A stretch of DNA of 64,000 bases from Salipiger mangrovisoli (GTDB lineage: Bacteria > Pseudomonadota > Alphaproteobacteria > Rhodobacterales > Rhodobacteraceae), in NCBI RefSeq assembly GCF_015223355.1, contig NZ_JADFFK010000009.1, positions 1 through 64,000 of the forward strand, read 5' to 3'. Shown here in pieces: positions 1-6,639 of this stretch. Each line of letters starts with the position of its first letter. Positions within the stretch are counted from its first letter, which is position 1. Made by a program: the position numbers and the translations under genes. Under the pieces are notes generated by a model, which ran no database searches, had not been told where the DNA came from, and saw only the letters and a program-made list of their open reading frames with translations.

Positions 1-77
1 CAGCAGGATCGACGAGCTCCTGCCATGGAACTTCAACCCGTCAAGCTGAACAGGCGTGCCGCGGTGACAGCGCTTAC
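1..77 (+). mobile_element. Right end of an IS66-family element
   Basis: Two signals coincide. The first bases encode the tail of an IS66-type transposase, and the segment ends at CGCTTAC (71-77), the complement of GTAAGCG, the terminal motif I associate with IS66 inverted repeats. From base 78 the sequence reads directly into an IS21 istA gene, so this element has jumped into istA. The rest of the element lies left of the window. IS66 elements usually make an 8-bp target duplication; here that would be 78-85 (CGCCTTCC), but the other copy is outside the window. Family assignment rests on recalled consensus, not a search. Confidence 0.6.
2..49 (+). CDS. IS66 transposase, C-terminal tail (partial)
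   Basis: Frame 2 reads SRIDELLPWNFNPSS followed by TGA at 47-49. The pattern R-(I/L)-D-(E/D)-L-L-P-W-N is the usual C-terminus of IS66-family TnpC transposases. Only the last 15 residues are in the window, so nothing can be said about the catalytic DDE domain. The short distance from this stop to the element end at base 77 fits the IS66 layout. Confidence 0.55.
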   Translation, partial: SRIDELLPWNFNPSS

Positions 78-1163
78 CGCCTTCCTCGTCCGAGCCTATT
101 TGCTGCAGACCCACGAGATGCTGTTCGATGCCCACTGGCACGGCTTCCGCGTCTTTGGCGGCGTTCCGGAGCGTGGGATCTACGACAGCGGGAATTGTCC
201 GCCATTGGTCCGAGGACAATGGACGCGAAGACGGCGGTGGACCGGGTTGGCCGTGGCAAAGAGCGTCAGGTGAACATGCGCTTCCTGGCCATGGCAAACC
301 ACTACGTGTTCGAGCCGGAGTTCTGCAATCCGGCGGCGGGCTGGGAAAAGGGTCAGGTCGAAAAGAACGTCCAGGACGCCCGCCCGCGCTTATGGAACCC
401 CATGCCGAACTTCCCCGACCTTGCTTCGCTGAACGCATGGCTGGAACGACGCTGCATGGAGTTCTGGCGCGACACCCCCCATGGCACCCTCGCGGGCAGC
501 ATCGCGGATGCCTGGGGCTCGGAGCAAGCGGCGCTCATGCAGCTGCCACCTGCCTTCGACGGCTTTGTCGAGCAGAGCAAGCGCGTGTCCCCGACCTGCT
601 TGATCAGCTTCGAGCGCAATCGCTACAGCGTCCCCGCCTCCTTTGCCAATAGACCAGTCAGCCTCCGGATCTACCCCGATCGCCTCGTAGTCGCCGCGGA
701 AGGGCAAATTCTGTGCGAGCACGATCGGCTGATCCAGAGGTCTCACCATCTGCCCGGCAGAACGATCTACGACTGGCGCCACTACCTGGCCGTCATCCAG
801 CGAAAGCCCGGAGCCCTGCGCAATGGCGCCCCCTTCGTGGATCTGCCGCCCGCCTTCCGGCAATTGCAGAGCCAATTGCTACGACGGCCCGGGGGAGACC
901 GGGAGATGGTCGATATCCTTGCCCTGGTCTTGCATCACGACGAGCAAGTGGTGCTGAACGCGGTCGAGCTGGCGCTCTCCGAGGGCGTCGCGACCAAGAC
1001 CCACGTCCTGAATCTTCTGCACCGCCTGATCGACGGGAAGTCGACCGACGCTCCCTCCATCGACCCGCCGGGTGCCTTGGCCCTCAAGCGAGAGCCCCGG
1101 GCCAATGTGGAGCGCTATGACGAGCTGCGGCCTCGCGATGCTGGAAGCCGCCATGCGTCATGA
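78..1163 (+). pseudogene. istA: istA, IS21 transposase, disrupted
   Basis: IstA is the DDE transposase of IS21 elements. The remaining part holds conserved blocks: EMLFDAH and FGGVPERGIYD (about 115-186), then KTAVDRVGRGKERQVN and a GWEKGQVEKNVQDAR stretch (from about 228). Two lesions are visible. The 5' part is separated by the IS66 insertion ending at 77. In addition, about 29 extra bases between 187 and 218 move the frame from codon phase 1 to phase 3 in the middle of the catalytic domain. The C-terminal half from 219 stays open to TGA at 1163. It overlaps istB by 11 bp. Confidence 0.85.
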
Positions 1164-1947
1164 CACAGCCAGCGGTGCCATCGTGATCATGCTGCGCAGC
1201 CTCAAGATGCACGGGATGGCTCAAGCCGTGATCGACCTGATCGAGCAGGGTGCGCCGGCGTTCGAAGCCGCCGTGCCGATCCTGACGCAGCTCCTGAAGG
1301 CTGAGGTCGCGGAGCGCGAGGTGCGCTCGATCGCCTACCACATGAGGGTGGCACGCTTCCCGGCCTACAAGGATCTGCCCAACTTCGACTTCTCGTCCAG
1401 CGAGATGAACGAGGCAACGGTGCGCCAGTTGCATCGTGGCGAGTTCATGGAAGGAGCGCAGAACGTCGTTCTCATCGGCGGCCCCGGCACTGGGAAGACC
1501 CACATCGCCACCGCGCTCGGCATCCATGCCATTGAGCATCATCGCCGGAGAGTGCGCTTCTTCTCGACCATCGAACTCGTCAACGCTCTCGAGCAGGAGA
1601 AGGCCAAGGGAAAAGCCGGACACATCGCGGAGACCCTCACCCGCCTCGACCTGGTGATCCTGGACGAGCTCGGATACCTGCCGTTCAGCGCTTCAGGGGG
1701 CGCCTTGCTCTTCCATCTGCTGAGCAAGCTATACGAGCGCACCAGCGTGATCATCACCACGAACCTCAGCTTCAGCGAGTGGGCCACAGTGTTCGGTGAC
1801 GCCAAGATGACCACCGCGCTCCTCGATCGGCTGACCCATCGCTGCCACATCCTCGAGACCGGAAACGACAGCTTCCGCTTCAAGGACAGCGCGGCCGCAG
1901 CCACCCGGAAAAAGAGGGAGGGAAGCCATGTCTTGACCCAATCATGA
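1153..1947 (+). CDS. istB: IS21 helper ATPase IstB
   Basis: IstB is the AAA+ ATPase that assists IstA in target selection during IS21 transposition. The 264-residue protein has a Walker A motif (GPGTGKTH, about residue 108), a Walker B motif ([12 protein letters not shown]) and the RLTHRCHI segment near the C-terminus typical of the family. ATG 1153 was chosen because it begins just inside the end of istA, giving the usual IS21 gene overlap, and because the family begins close to this residue. The gene is intact even though its partner istA is not. Confidence 0.93.
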   Translation: MRHDTASGAIVIMLRSLKMHGMAQAVIDLIEQGAPAFEAAVPILTQLLKAEVAEREVRSIAYHMRVARFPAYKDLPNFDFSSSEMNEATVRQLHRGEFMEGAQNVVLIGGPGTGKTHIATALGIHAIEHHRRRVRFFSTIELVNALEQEKAKGKAGHIAETLTRLDLVILDELGYLPFSASGGALLFHLLSKLYERTSVIITTNLSFSEWATVFGDAKMTTALLDRLTHRCHILETGNDSFRFKDSAAAATRKKREGSHVLTQS

Positions 1948-1969
1948 CCCGCTCAGCATAATCCAAGGT

Positions 1970-2013
1970 GGGTCACTTCTCGATGGAAACCCCGGGTCAG
2001 TTCTGGGTGGAAA
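1970..2013 (+). repeat. IS21 subterminal direct repeats
   Basis: Two 20-bp copies start with GGGTCA and end with TGGAAA (1970-1989 and 1994-2013). They agree at 17 of 20 positions and are spaced 24 bp start to start. They lie just inside the element end at 2019. Repeated transposase-binding sequences at the termini are a hallmark of IS21 elements. The matching left set is outside the window. Confidence 0.75.
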
Positions 2014-2020
2014 TCAACAC

Positions 2021-2359
2021 TTGAAGGCCTTGGCAGCCACCTTCGGTAGTGCAGCCATCGCCGCTTTGGCAAGCTCCAGCGAACCGTCGGTGTTCTACGC
2101 TGTCGCAGCCCTGATACCAATCTTTATGTTCTGGCTCATGGACGCCCAGTATCTCCGAATTGAACGAGCCTATCGCAAGCTTTACGACAAGGTCAGAACG
2201 GGTGAGCAGGTAGAGCCCTACTCCCTGGACGCAACGGCATTCATGTCCCACTTCGGTGTCGCACTCAGAATTGCGATCAGCTGGTCCGTTGCCATCTTTT
2301 ATCTCGCGATTCTGATCTCCCTGGCAGTCGTCGCATCTATTATTTTTTGCGGAGCATAG
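2021..2359 (+). CDS. Small membrane protein, 5'-truncated by IS21 (TIR-module partner)
   Basis: The surviving 112 residues contain a hydrophobic pair at about residues 4-17 and 22-41, then an amphipathic charged segment (DAQYLRIERAYRKLYDKVR), and a long hydrophobic stretch at about 78-110. This resembles small membrane proteins that sit next to TIR/DUF1863 genes, where the FW-(I/L)-(L/M)-D-x-x-YL pattern follows the second helix. I recall that resemblance and have not tested it. The frame opens with a TTG directly after the IS21 end, so the native start and perhaps 25-40 residues are lost. The stop is 9 bp before the ThsB-like gene, so they look like one operon. Likely role: membrane effector or anchor of the adjacent TIR proteins. 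Confidence 0.6.
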   Translation: MKALAATFGSAAIAALASSSEPSVFYAVAALIPIFMFWLMDAQYLRIERAYRKLYDKVRTGEQVEPYSLDATAFMSHFGVALRIAISWSVAIFYLAILISLAVVASIIFCGA

Positions 2360-2368
2360 CACTCACCG

Positions 2369-2992
2369 ATGTTTTCACCCACACCATCCAAGAGAAGAGT
2401 ATTCTTCTCGTTCCATTACCAAAACGACATCTGGCGTGTGAACCAAGTTAGAAATTCGTGGCGCTACGCAAAACCAGACACTCGTGAAGGGTTCGGATTC
2501 TACGACGCAAGCATCTGGGAGAGCGCGAAGCGGACAAGTGATGATTCACTTAAAAATCTCATTCGAAATGGGATTTCCAACACTTCGGTGACATGTGTCT
2601 TGGCAGGTGAACAGACCTACGCACGGAGATGGGTTCGCTATGAAATCGCCCGAAGTGTCTTGAAGGGAAATGGCCTTCTGACGGTCAACATATCGAGTCT
2701 GCGGGATAGACTTGGATATCAAGCAACACAGGGTCCGAACCCTTTGGACTACATGGGGCTCTACAGGGACAATCTTGGCCAGATCCGCTTGGCAGAATTG
2801 AAGACAAACAAGTGGCACCGGTACCAGGATTATCAGCAGGTAGTCACGCCACCTGAAACTTGGTTTGTCCCCGCAGGAAATGTTGTCCACAAGCTCAGCA
2901 ATTATGCCCTTCACTATTGTTACGTCGCACACAGGGGGAGCGACAACTTCGGAAGTTGGGTCAGGAATGCAGCAAGTATAGTGGGGCGGTAA
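2369..2992 (+). CDS. ThsB-like TIR-fold protein (former DUF1863 / MTH538 family)
   Basis: This 207-residue protein has the features of the ThsB/DUF1863 family, a TIR-like fold: RRVFFSFHYQND at residues 9-20, a conserved N-x-W (28-31), the strand TSVTCVLAGEQT (72-83), then RRWVRYEIARS (86-96), where E92 sits at the position of the TIR glutamate. ThsB proteins are the sensor or signal-making subunits of Thoeris anti-phage systems. No transmembrane segment or signal peptide is seen. It is preceded by the membrane-protein remnant (9-bp gap) and touches the next TIR gene, stop to start. Base composition is clearly lower in GC than the flanking core genome. Whether it makes a nucleotide signal cannot be read from sequence. 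Confidence 0.8.
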   Translation: MFSPTPSKRRVFFSFHYQNDIWRVNQVRNSWRYAKPDTREGFGFYDASIWESAKRTSDDSLKNLIRNGISNTSVTCVLAGEQTYARRWVRYEIARSVLKGNGLLTVNISSLRDRLGYQATQGPNPLDYMGLYRDNLGQIRLAELKTNKWHRYQDYQQVVTPPETWFVPAGNVVHKLSNYALHYCYVAHRGSDNFGSWVRNAASIVGR

Positions 2993-3517
2993 ATGGTAAA
3001 CCAATCGACAATCATGAATTACAGGGCGGAACCAGCGTTCCAAGACCGAAGCCGTGTGATCAACGAAGCCCTGGAAAAGAACCGCCAAACCGCCTTTCTG
3101 TCACACAGCCACAAGGACTATGAACTCGTCAGGAGGGTTCAGGCGTTTTTGCGAGATAACGGCTGGAATGTGTACGTCGACTGGCAGGATGAAAGCATGC
3201 CTACGAGCACCAACCGCGAAACTGCAAAAAAGATTAAGGACAAGATCCTGAAGCTGGACTGGTTCCTCTTCCTGGCCACCCAGAACTCAATGGTAAGCAG
3301 ATGGTGCCCCTGGGAGATCGGATATGCAGACGGCGTGAAACCAATATCCAACATCATCGTGATCCCAACAACTGATCAGTCCGGAAAAACGCATGGGAGC
3401 GAGTATCTGGACCTCTATCGCCGAATTGAGCATGGCTCCTCTCCAACTAAGAGTGCCTACGCCGTATTCGATCCTCGCGCCCAGAGAGGCACCTTTCTTG
3501 AGAGTATCCACCGCTGA
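2993..3517 (+). CDS. TIR-domain protein
   Basis: A TIR domain spans about residues 32-130 of 174. It begins with the strand TAFLSHSHKD (33-42), continues with the WNVYVDWQDESMP segment (58-70) and DWFLFLATQNSM (89-100), and has SRWCPWEIGYADG (102-114), where E108 is the predicted NAD-cleaving glutamate. Bacterial TIR proteins of this type cleave or cyclise NAD in immunity systems such as Thoeris. The ATG follows directly on the stop of the ThsB-like gene, so translation is probably coupled. A second ATG at 3014 would remove seven residues outside the domain. The residues after about 130 match no domain I recognise. Confidence 0.8.
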   Translation: MVNQSTIMNYRAEPAFQDRSRVINEALEKNRQTAFLSHSHKDYELVRRVQAFLRDNGWNVYVDWQDESMPTSTNRETAKKIKDKILKLDWFLFLATQNSMVSRWCPWEIGYADGVKPISNIIVIPTTDQSGKTHGSEYLDLYRRIEHGSSPTKSAYAVFDPRAQRGTFLESIHR

Positions 3518-3757
3518 TCAGGCGCATTGGTTGAGAATGAGCACCTCCCCGAAATCGGACAGTGACGGAAGCTACGATCTGACGTGTGCTGGTCTCCAAG
3601 AAAGAGAAGATCAGAATATGTCGCATATCGCGTACCGATGGCTCCACAGCGTGCTTTGCAGGCATACGAAGAGACACATAACGGATGAATTCCCCTCTTC
3701 CCGTATAGCGGGTGTGCCGGACTCTAATCGACGCTGGAGGAAATATCCCGTGGCAGG

Positions 3758-4093
3758 TCAATCTCCGAAATACTTGTCGGCTGCCCCAACCCCAAAGGTC
3801 TCCAGCGCTGTGCGGTCCATCTCGAAACCCTCCGGCCGCACCAGGAAATGCGGGATGAAGGGCCCTCCATAATCCACCACAGGATGGCCCTGATGGGTGT
3901 GAAGCTCCCCGTTCGCTTCTTGGGCCAACATGATGAAGTCGACGAGATACTGGACGCCATTGAACAAGGCACTTCGTTCTGCCGCAGGAAGGTCGACGAT
4001 TGTTTTCAGGTCAATCACCTGGTTCATCAGATCGACGAATTCCTGCTCGGTGAAGTTCTTGGGAAGTTGCTTGGCGAAATCGGAAAGATTCAT
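3758..4093 (-). CDS. Hypothetical protein, 111 aa
   Basis: I do not recognise this protein. It is acidic to neutral, predicted soluble, with a helical N-terminal half (LPKNFTEQEFVDLMNQVIDL) and a C-terminal part rich in Pro, Gly and His (HTHQGHPVVDYGGPF). There is no signal peptide or membrane helix. The start at 4093 was chosen because GAAGG lies 9 bases upstream; the open frame extends further up without a better site. It is convergent with the TIR genes and sits alone on the minus strand between orphan genes, so context gives no function. Confidence 0.65.
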   Translation of the reverse strand: MNLSDFAKQLPKNFTEQEFVDLMNQVIDLKTIVDLPAAERSALFNGVQYLVDFIMLAQEANGELHTHQGHPVVDYGGPFIPHFLVRPEGFEMDRTALETFGVGAADKYFGD

Positions 4094-4459
4094 GGTTGCG
4101 CCTTCTGTGAAAAAGATGATGCCCACAGGTTCCCGCAGATTCGGGAACTGCCCTCGAGACAGTGGTAGGCTAGCTTTTCCGACTGACGCAACAGGAAACA
4201 TCGCTCGGAGCAACTTCCATCTTATTGAGAGAATTGCGAAAAATTGACATTGATCTTTTCTAGAAAGTAGCTGCCCGTATGATTTAGGAGTGACCGACTA
4301 CAGGATATTGCTCCCAGCTTCGAATAGACCTCCGACCCATCAGGCTAATTGAGCCCCGGTTATCAACATAATTCCGACAGCGCACACCGTCGGGCGTCTG
4401 CGTATTTTCAAAGAGCTGCCTTATAATCTCTGAAGAGCCAGAAACACTGAGGTCCCACA
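4094..4459. other. Gene-poor spacer between divergent genes
   Basis: About 365 AT-richer bases lie between the minus-strand hypothetical gene and the plus-strand secreted-protein gene. No credible open frame was seen. It must contain the promoters of both; one -10 candidate is listed separately. Confidence 0.5.
4422..4427 (+). promoter_or_regulatory. Candidate -10 box for the 4460 gene
   Basis: A perfect TATAAT lies 32 bases before the start codon at 4460. The -35 region about 17 bp upstream (4399-4404) is poor, so this is only a suggestion. A GAGG Shine-Dalgarno lies between it and the start. Confidence 0.3.
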
Positions 4460-5071
4460 ATGCACACCCAGAAATCCCCGCAATCCTTGAGCGCCCATGT
4501 CATCGGGTCCGCTCTTCTCCTCCTGTCGAGCGCCCAGATGGCCCCCGCCCAGGAGGCCGCCATGCTGGGCGCGATGGTCGCGCCGGGCGCGTCCGTCACG
4601 CTCGACAAGCACGGCACCTGCCGGGTTATTACGAACATGGGCGACGCGCCGGTCATGGTCCCAGCCAACACGCCAGAAGAATGGAGTGTAGGGCAGACCG
4701 CTTTCCTGAACAACCTCTCGGGTATGAGCGGGGTGGGCGTTGCCTCCTGCGGCTTAGATCTCAATATGGAGAATGAATTCGCATTTATCTGTGGTTCAGG
4801 ATACGCACAGGTGTGCGCAGATGCTTTGGCCTTTAAGGCCAAAGCCGCGAGTGATGCAGGATACACCGTCCACAAAATTCCCGTAAATAAGCTCCAAAGT
4901 CACGGATTGACATTCGCGTGGTTCCAAACTTCTGAGCAAAACATTCAAACCCTTGATAAAGTTTGCAAAACTCAAGAATTGGTATCAGAGGCAGGCCTTT
5001 ATTGGACGATGATTTGGAATGGATCCGGCGAAGATCCACATATGATTGGTGCCATTTATAAATGCGAGTGA
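4460..5071 (+). CDS. Secreted hypothetical protein with mosaic composition
   Basis: The 203-residue protein starts with a signal peptide: a hydrophobic run around residues 13-25 with a likely cleavage after APAQ near residue 31. The mature part has seven cysteines, suggesting disulfides in the periplasm. No known family was recognised. The start is supported by GAGG seven bases upstream. The first 280 bases are GC-rich like the host genome, while the part from about 4740 on is markedly AT-richer with different codon choice. The gene may therefore be a fusion of a resident N-terminus with an acquired C-terminus. No operon partner is evident. Confidence 0.7.
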   Translation: MHTQKSPQSLSAHVIGSALLLLSSAQMAPAQEAAMLGAMVAPGASVTLDKHGTCRVITNMGDAPVMVPANTPEEWSVGQTAFLNNLSGMSGVGVASCGLDLNMENEFAFICGSGYAQVCADALAFKAKAASDAGYTVHKIPVNKLQSHGLTFAWFQTSEQNIQTLDKVCKTQELVSEAGLYWTMIWNGSGEDPHMIGAIYKCE

Positions 5072-5226
5072 CCATGTCTGGACGCTATCAGCCCTTCGTG
5101 TCGGCGCATGGCGTCAAGCTCCGCCTTGCACGAATGCCGCTTGGGCTGACACCCGCCCTTTGCGGCCCTCAACCCAAGCGGCAGCTATGATCTTGGCCGA
5201 ACTAAGCGCGCGCTCGGATCGAACGC

Positions 5227-6324
5227 TCAATGCGACAACGGGCTGCTTGCCATGGCCTCTGCCCTGGCCAGCATTCTGGACACATGGCGCAGATTGAGAT
5301 CATGCTCCCCGGCAACGTGATCAATCACGTCGCATATGGCGCCCAGGGCGGCTTCAGACAACCCCCGTCGTGCGCCCTCGCGCTCCGCGAAGGAGATGAG
5401 GTCTCCCTTGCCGGGGCCGGCGAGGCGCAGGATGTCCAGGCGGCTCAGGAACGGGGCCGGAAGCGTCGTCAGGCTGTTCGAGGTCAGGACCCAGCTGATC
5501 CAGGACATGTCGAAGCCGACCTGGTAGTAGGGGCACTTCCAGGCCACGGCAGACGAGCGTTCCAACAGCGGCAACAGCCCCTCGGCCAAGCCGTAGGCCT
5601 GCCCCTTGGTCGAGGTCGGCGTCCCGGCCTTCTCGATCTCGTCGATCACCACGATCGGGTTCGCGCAGAGGCTCTGCACGATGGTCTGCAGGGGCCGTCC
5701 AGGGAAGGCCGAGCCCCAGCCGCGTTGCGAGCCGTTGACGACGAAGGAGGCCTGCTCAGCGGTTCCCTCGATGCCACACCGCGGCACCCCGAGGTGGCGC
5801 CCGAGTTCGCGTGACCACACGCTCTTGCCGAGCCCCGGCGGACCGTCGAGCAGCACGGGCGGCAGCCTGAACCCGGGCTCTCCCACCCGCACCGAGCGGC
5901 GCATCGCTTTCCAGAGGAAGTCAGTGGCCGCCGCCATCCAGGGCATCTCGGCATGAATGGCTGCGGCGATCTCATCGGCGCGGTGTTCACTCGCGATGCC
6001 GACCAGATCGGCCCCGCCCCGGAACGCCTCGAGCGCGCGCCGATCCTCCGAACTGAGATGGCTGAGCCCGGAAACCTTGGCACGCGCCCGCATCACCCGG
6101 CGCGCGCGGCGCAGGATCCTGGTCCGATCCTTTTCCGAGAGATGCACCGCGATGAGGTCCTCGTTCCAGCGCAACTCATCTTCAAAGTCTCCCGGCACCT
6201 TCGGGGACACCCCGTCTCGGAGCGCACGGAGCTTGCGCAGATGCCACTCGAAGCGGCGCTTGAGGGCGAACTCGTCCTCGTCGGGATCGGCGATGCGGGC
6301 ATCGATGAACTTGATCTTCGTCAT
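5227..6324 (-). CDS. Lon-like AAA+ ATPase without protease domain
   Basis: The 365-residue protein is an AAA+ ATPase. It has Walker A GPPGLGKS at 161-168, Walker B VVIDEI at 225-230, a sensor-1 block (WVLTSNS) and an arginine-finger-like LSRLDI. The arrangement is closest to the AAA module of Lon. The chain ends just after the lid domain, so the Lon Ser-Lys protease domain is absent, and the N-terminal 150 residues are a charged helical region not recognised as a Lon N-domain. The start at 6324 has AGGACCTCC just upstream. It could be a regulatory unfoldase or part of an accessory defence or stress system. It is transcribed alone. Confidence 0.75.
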   Translation of the reverse strand: MTKIKFIDARIADPDEDEFALKRRFEWHLRKLRALRDGVSPKVPGDFEDELRWNEDLIAVHLSEKDRTRILRRARRVMRARAKVSGLSHLSSEDRRALEAFRGGADLVGIASEHRADEIAAAIHAEMPWMAAATDFLWKAMRRSVRVGEPGFRLPPVLLDGPPGLGKSVWSRELGRHLGVPRCGIEGTAEQASFVVNGSQRGWGSAFPGRPLQTIVQSLCANPIVVIDEIEKAGTPTSTKGQAYGLAEGLLPLLERSSAVAWKCPYYQVGFDMSWISWVLTSNSLTTLPAPFLSRLDILRLAGPGKGDLISFAEREGARRGLSEAALGAICDVIDHVAGEHDLNLRHVSRMLARAEAMASSPLSH

Positions 6325-6639
6325 GGAGGTCCTTTCTGGCGCAGAGCGCCATGCCCTCGAGCAGAGGTTCTGCAGGAGGGGGAAGTTGGAAAGAACCCGG
6401 CCGGATTTGCCCTGAGGGATGCCGAAAGCGCGGCTAGCCGTCAACGGCGCCTGCCAGGACGGAGCGCCCCGACGGTGCATCAAAGGCCGCAAATCCGCCA
6501 GTCGCGCAAGTCATTGATATAAAAAGAAACCACCGACTGCGGCGCAGCCGATGGTCATTTGGTCTGTGCCGGAATGGACAAATTACCCCGGAAATGGACA
6601 AGATTTAGTGGGTCCTACACTCTACCCCCCAAACCCGGT
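6325..6639. other. Non-coding spacer before nrdJ
   Basis: About 315 bases separate the AAA+ gene from the end of nrdJ, both on the minus strand. It would hold the AAA+ promoter and the nrdJ terminator, but no clear hairpin with a T-tract, RNA gene or open frame was seen. Confidence 0.4.

Larger units (their letters stand above)
78..2019 (+). mobile_element. IS21-family element, left part cut off by IS66
   Basis: The element contains istA (broken) and istB (intact) in the standard IS21 order with overlapping genes. It ends with the motif GGAAATCAACA at 2009-2019. Two near-identical 20-bp subterminal repeats, 24 bp apart (1970-1989 and 1994-2013), match the multiple terminal repeats typical of IS21 ends. 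The left part is missing because the IS66 element lies in istA. The right end abuts a small membrane-protein gene whose 5' part is gone. With istA interrupted twice, this copy cannot move by itself. Confidence 0.85.

Noticed and set aside
2021-3517. Standard two-gene Thoeris (ThsA + ThsB)
   Set aside because: No ThsA-type SIR2-SLOG or macro-domain protein is present; only a ThsB-like protein, a second TIR protein and a membrane protein.
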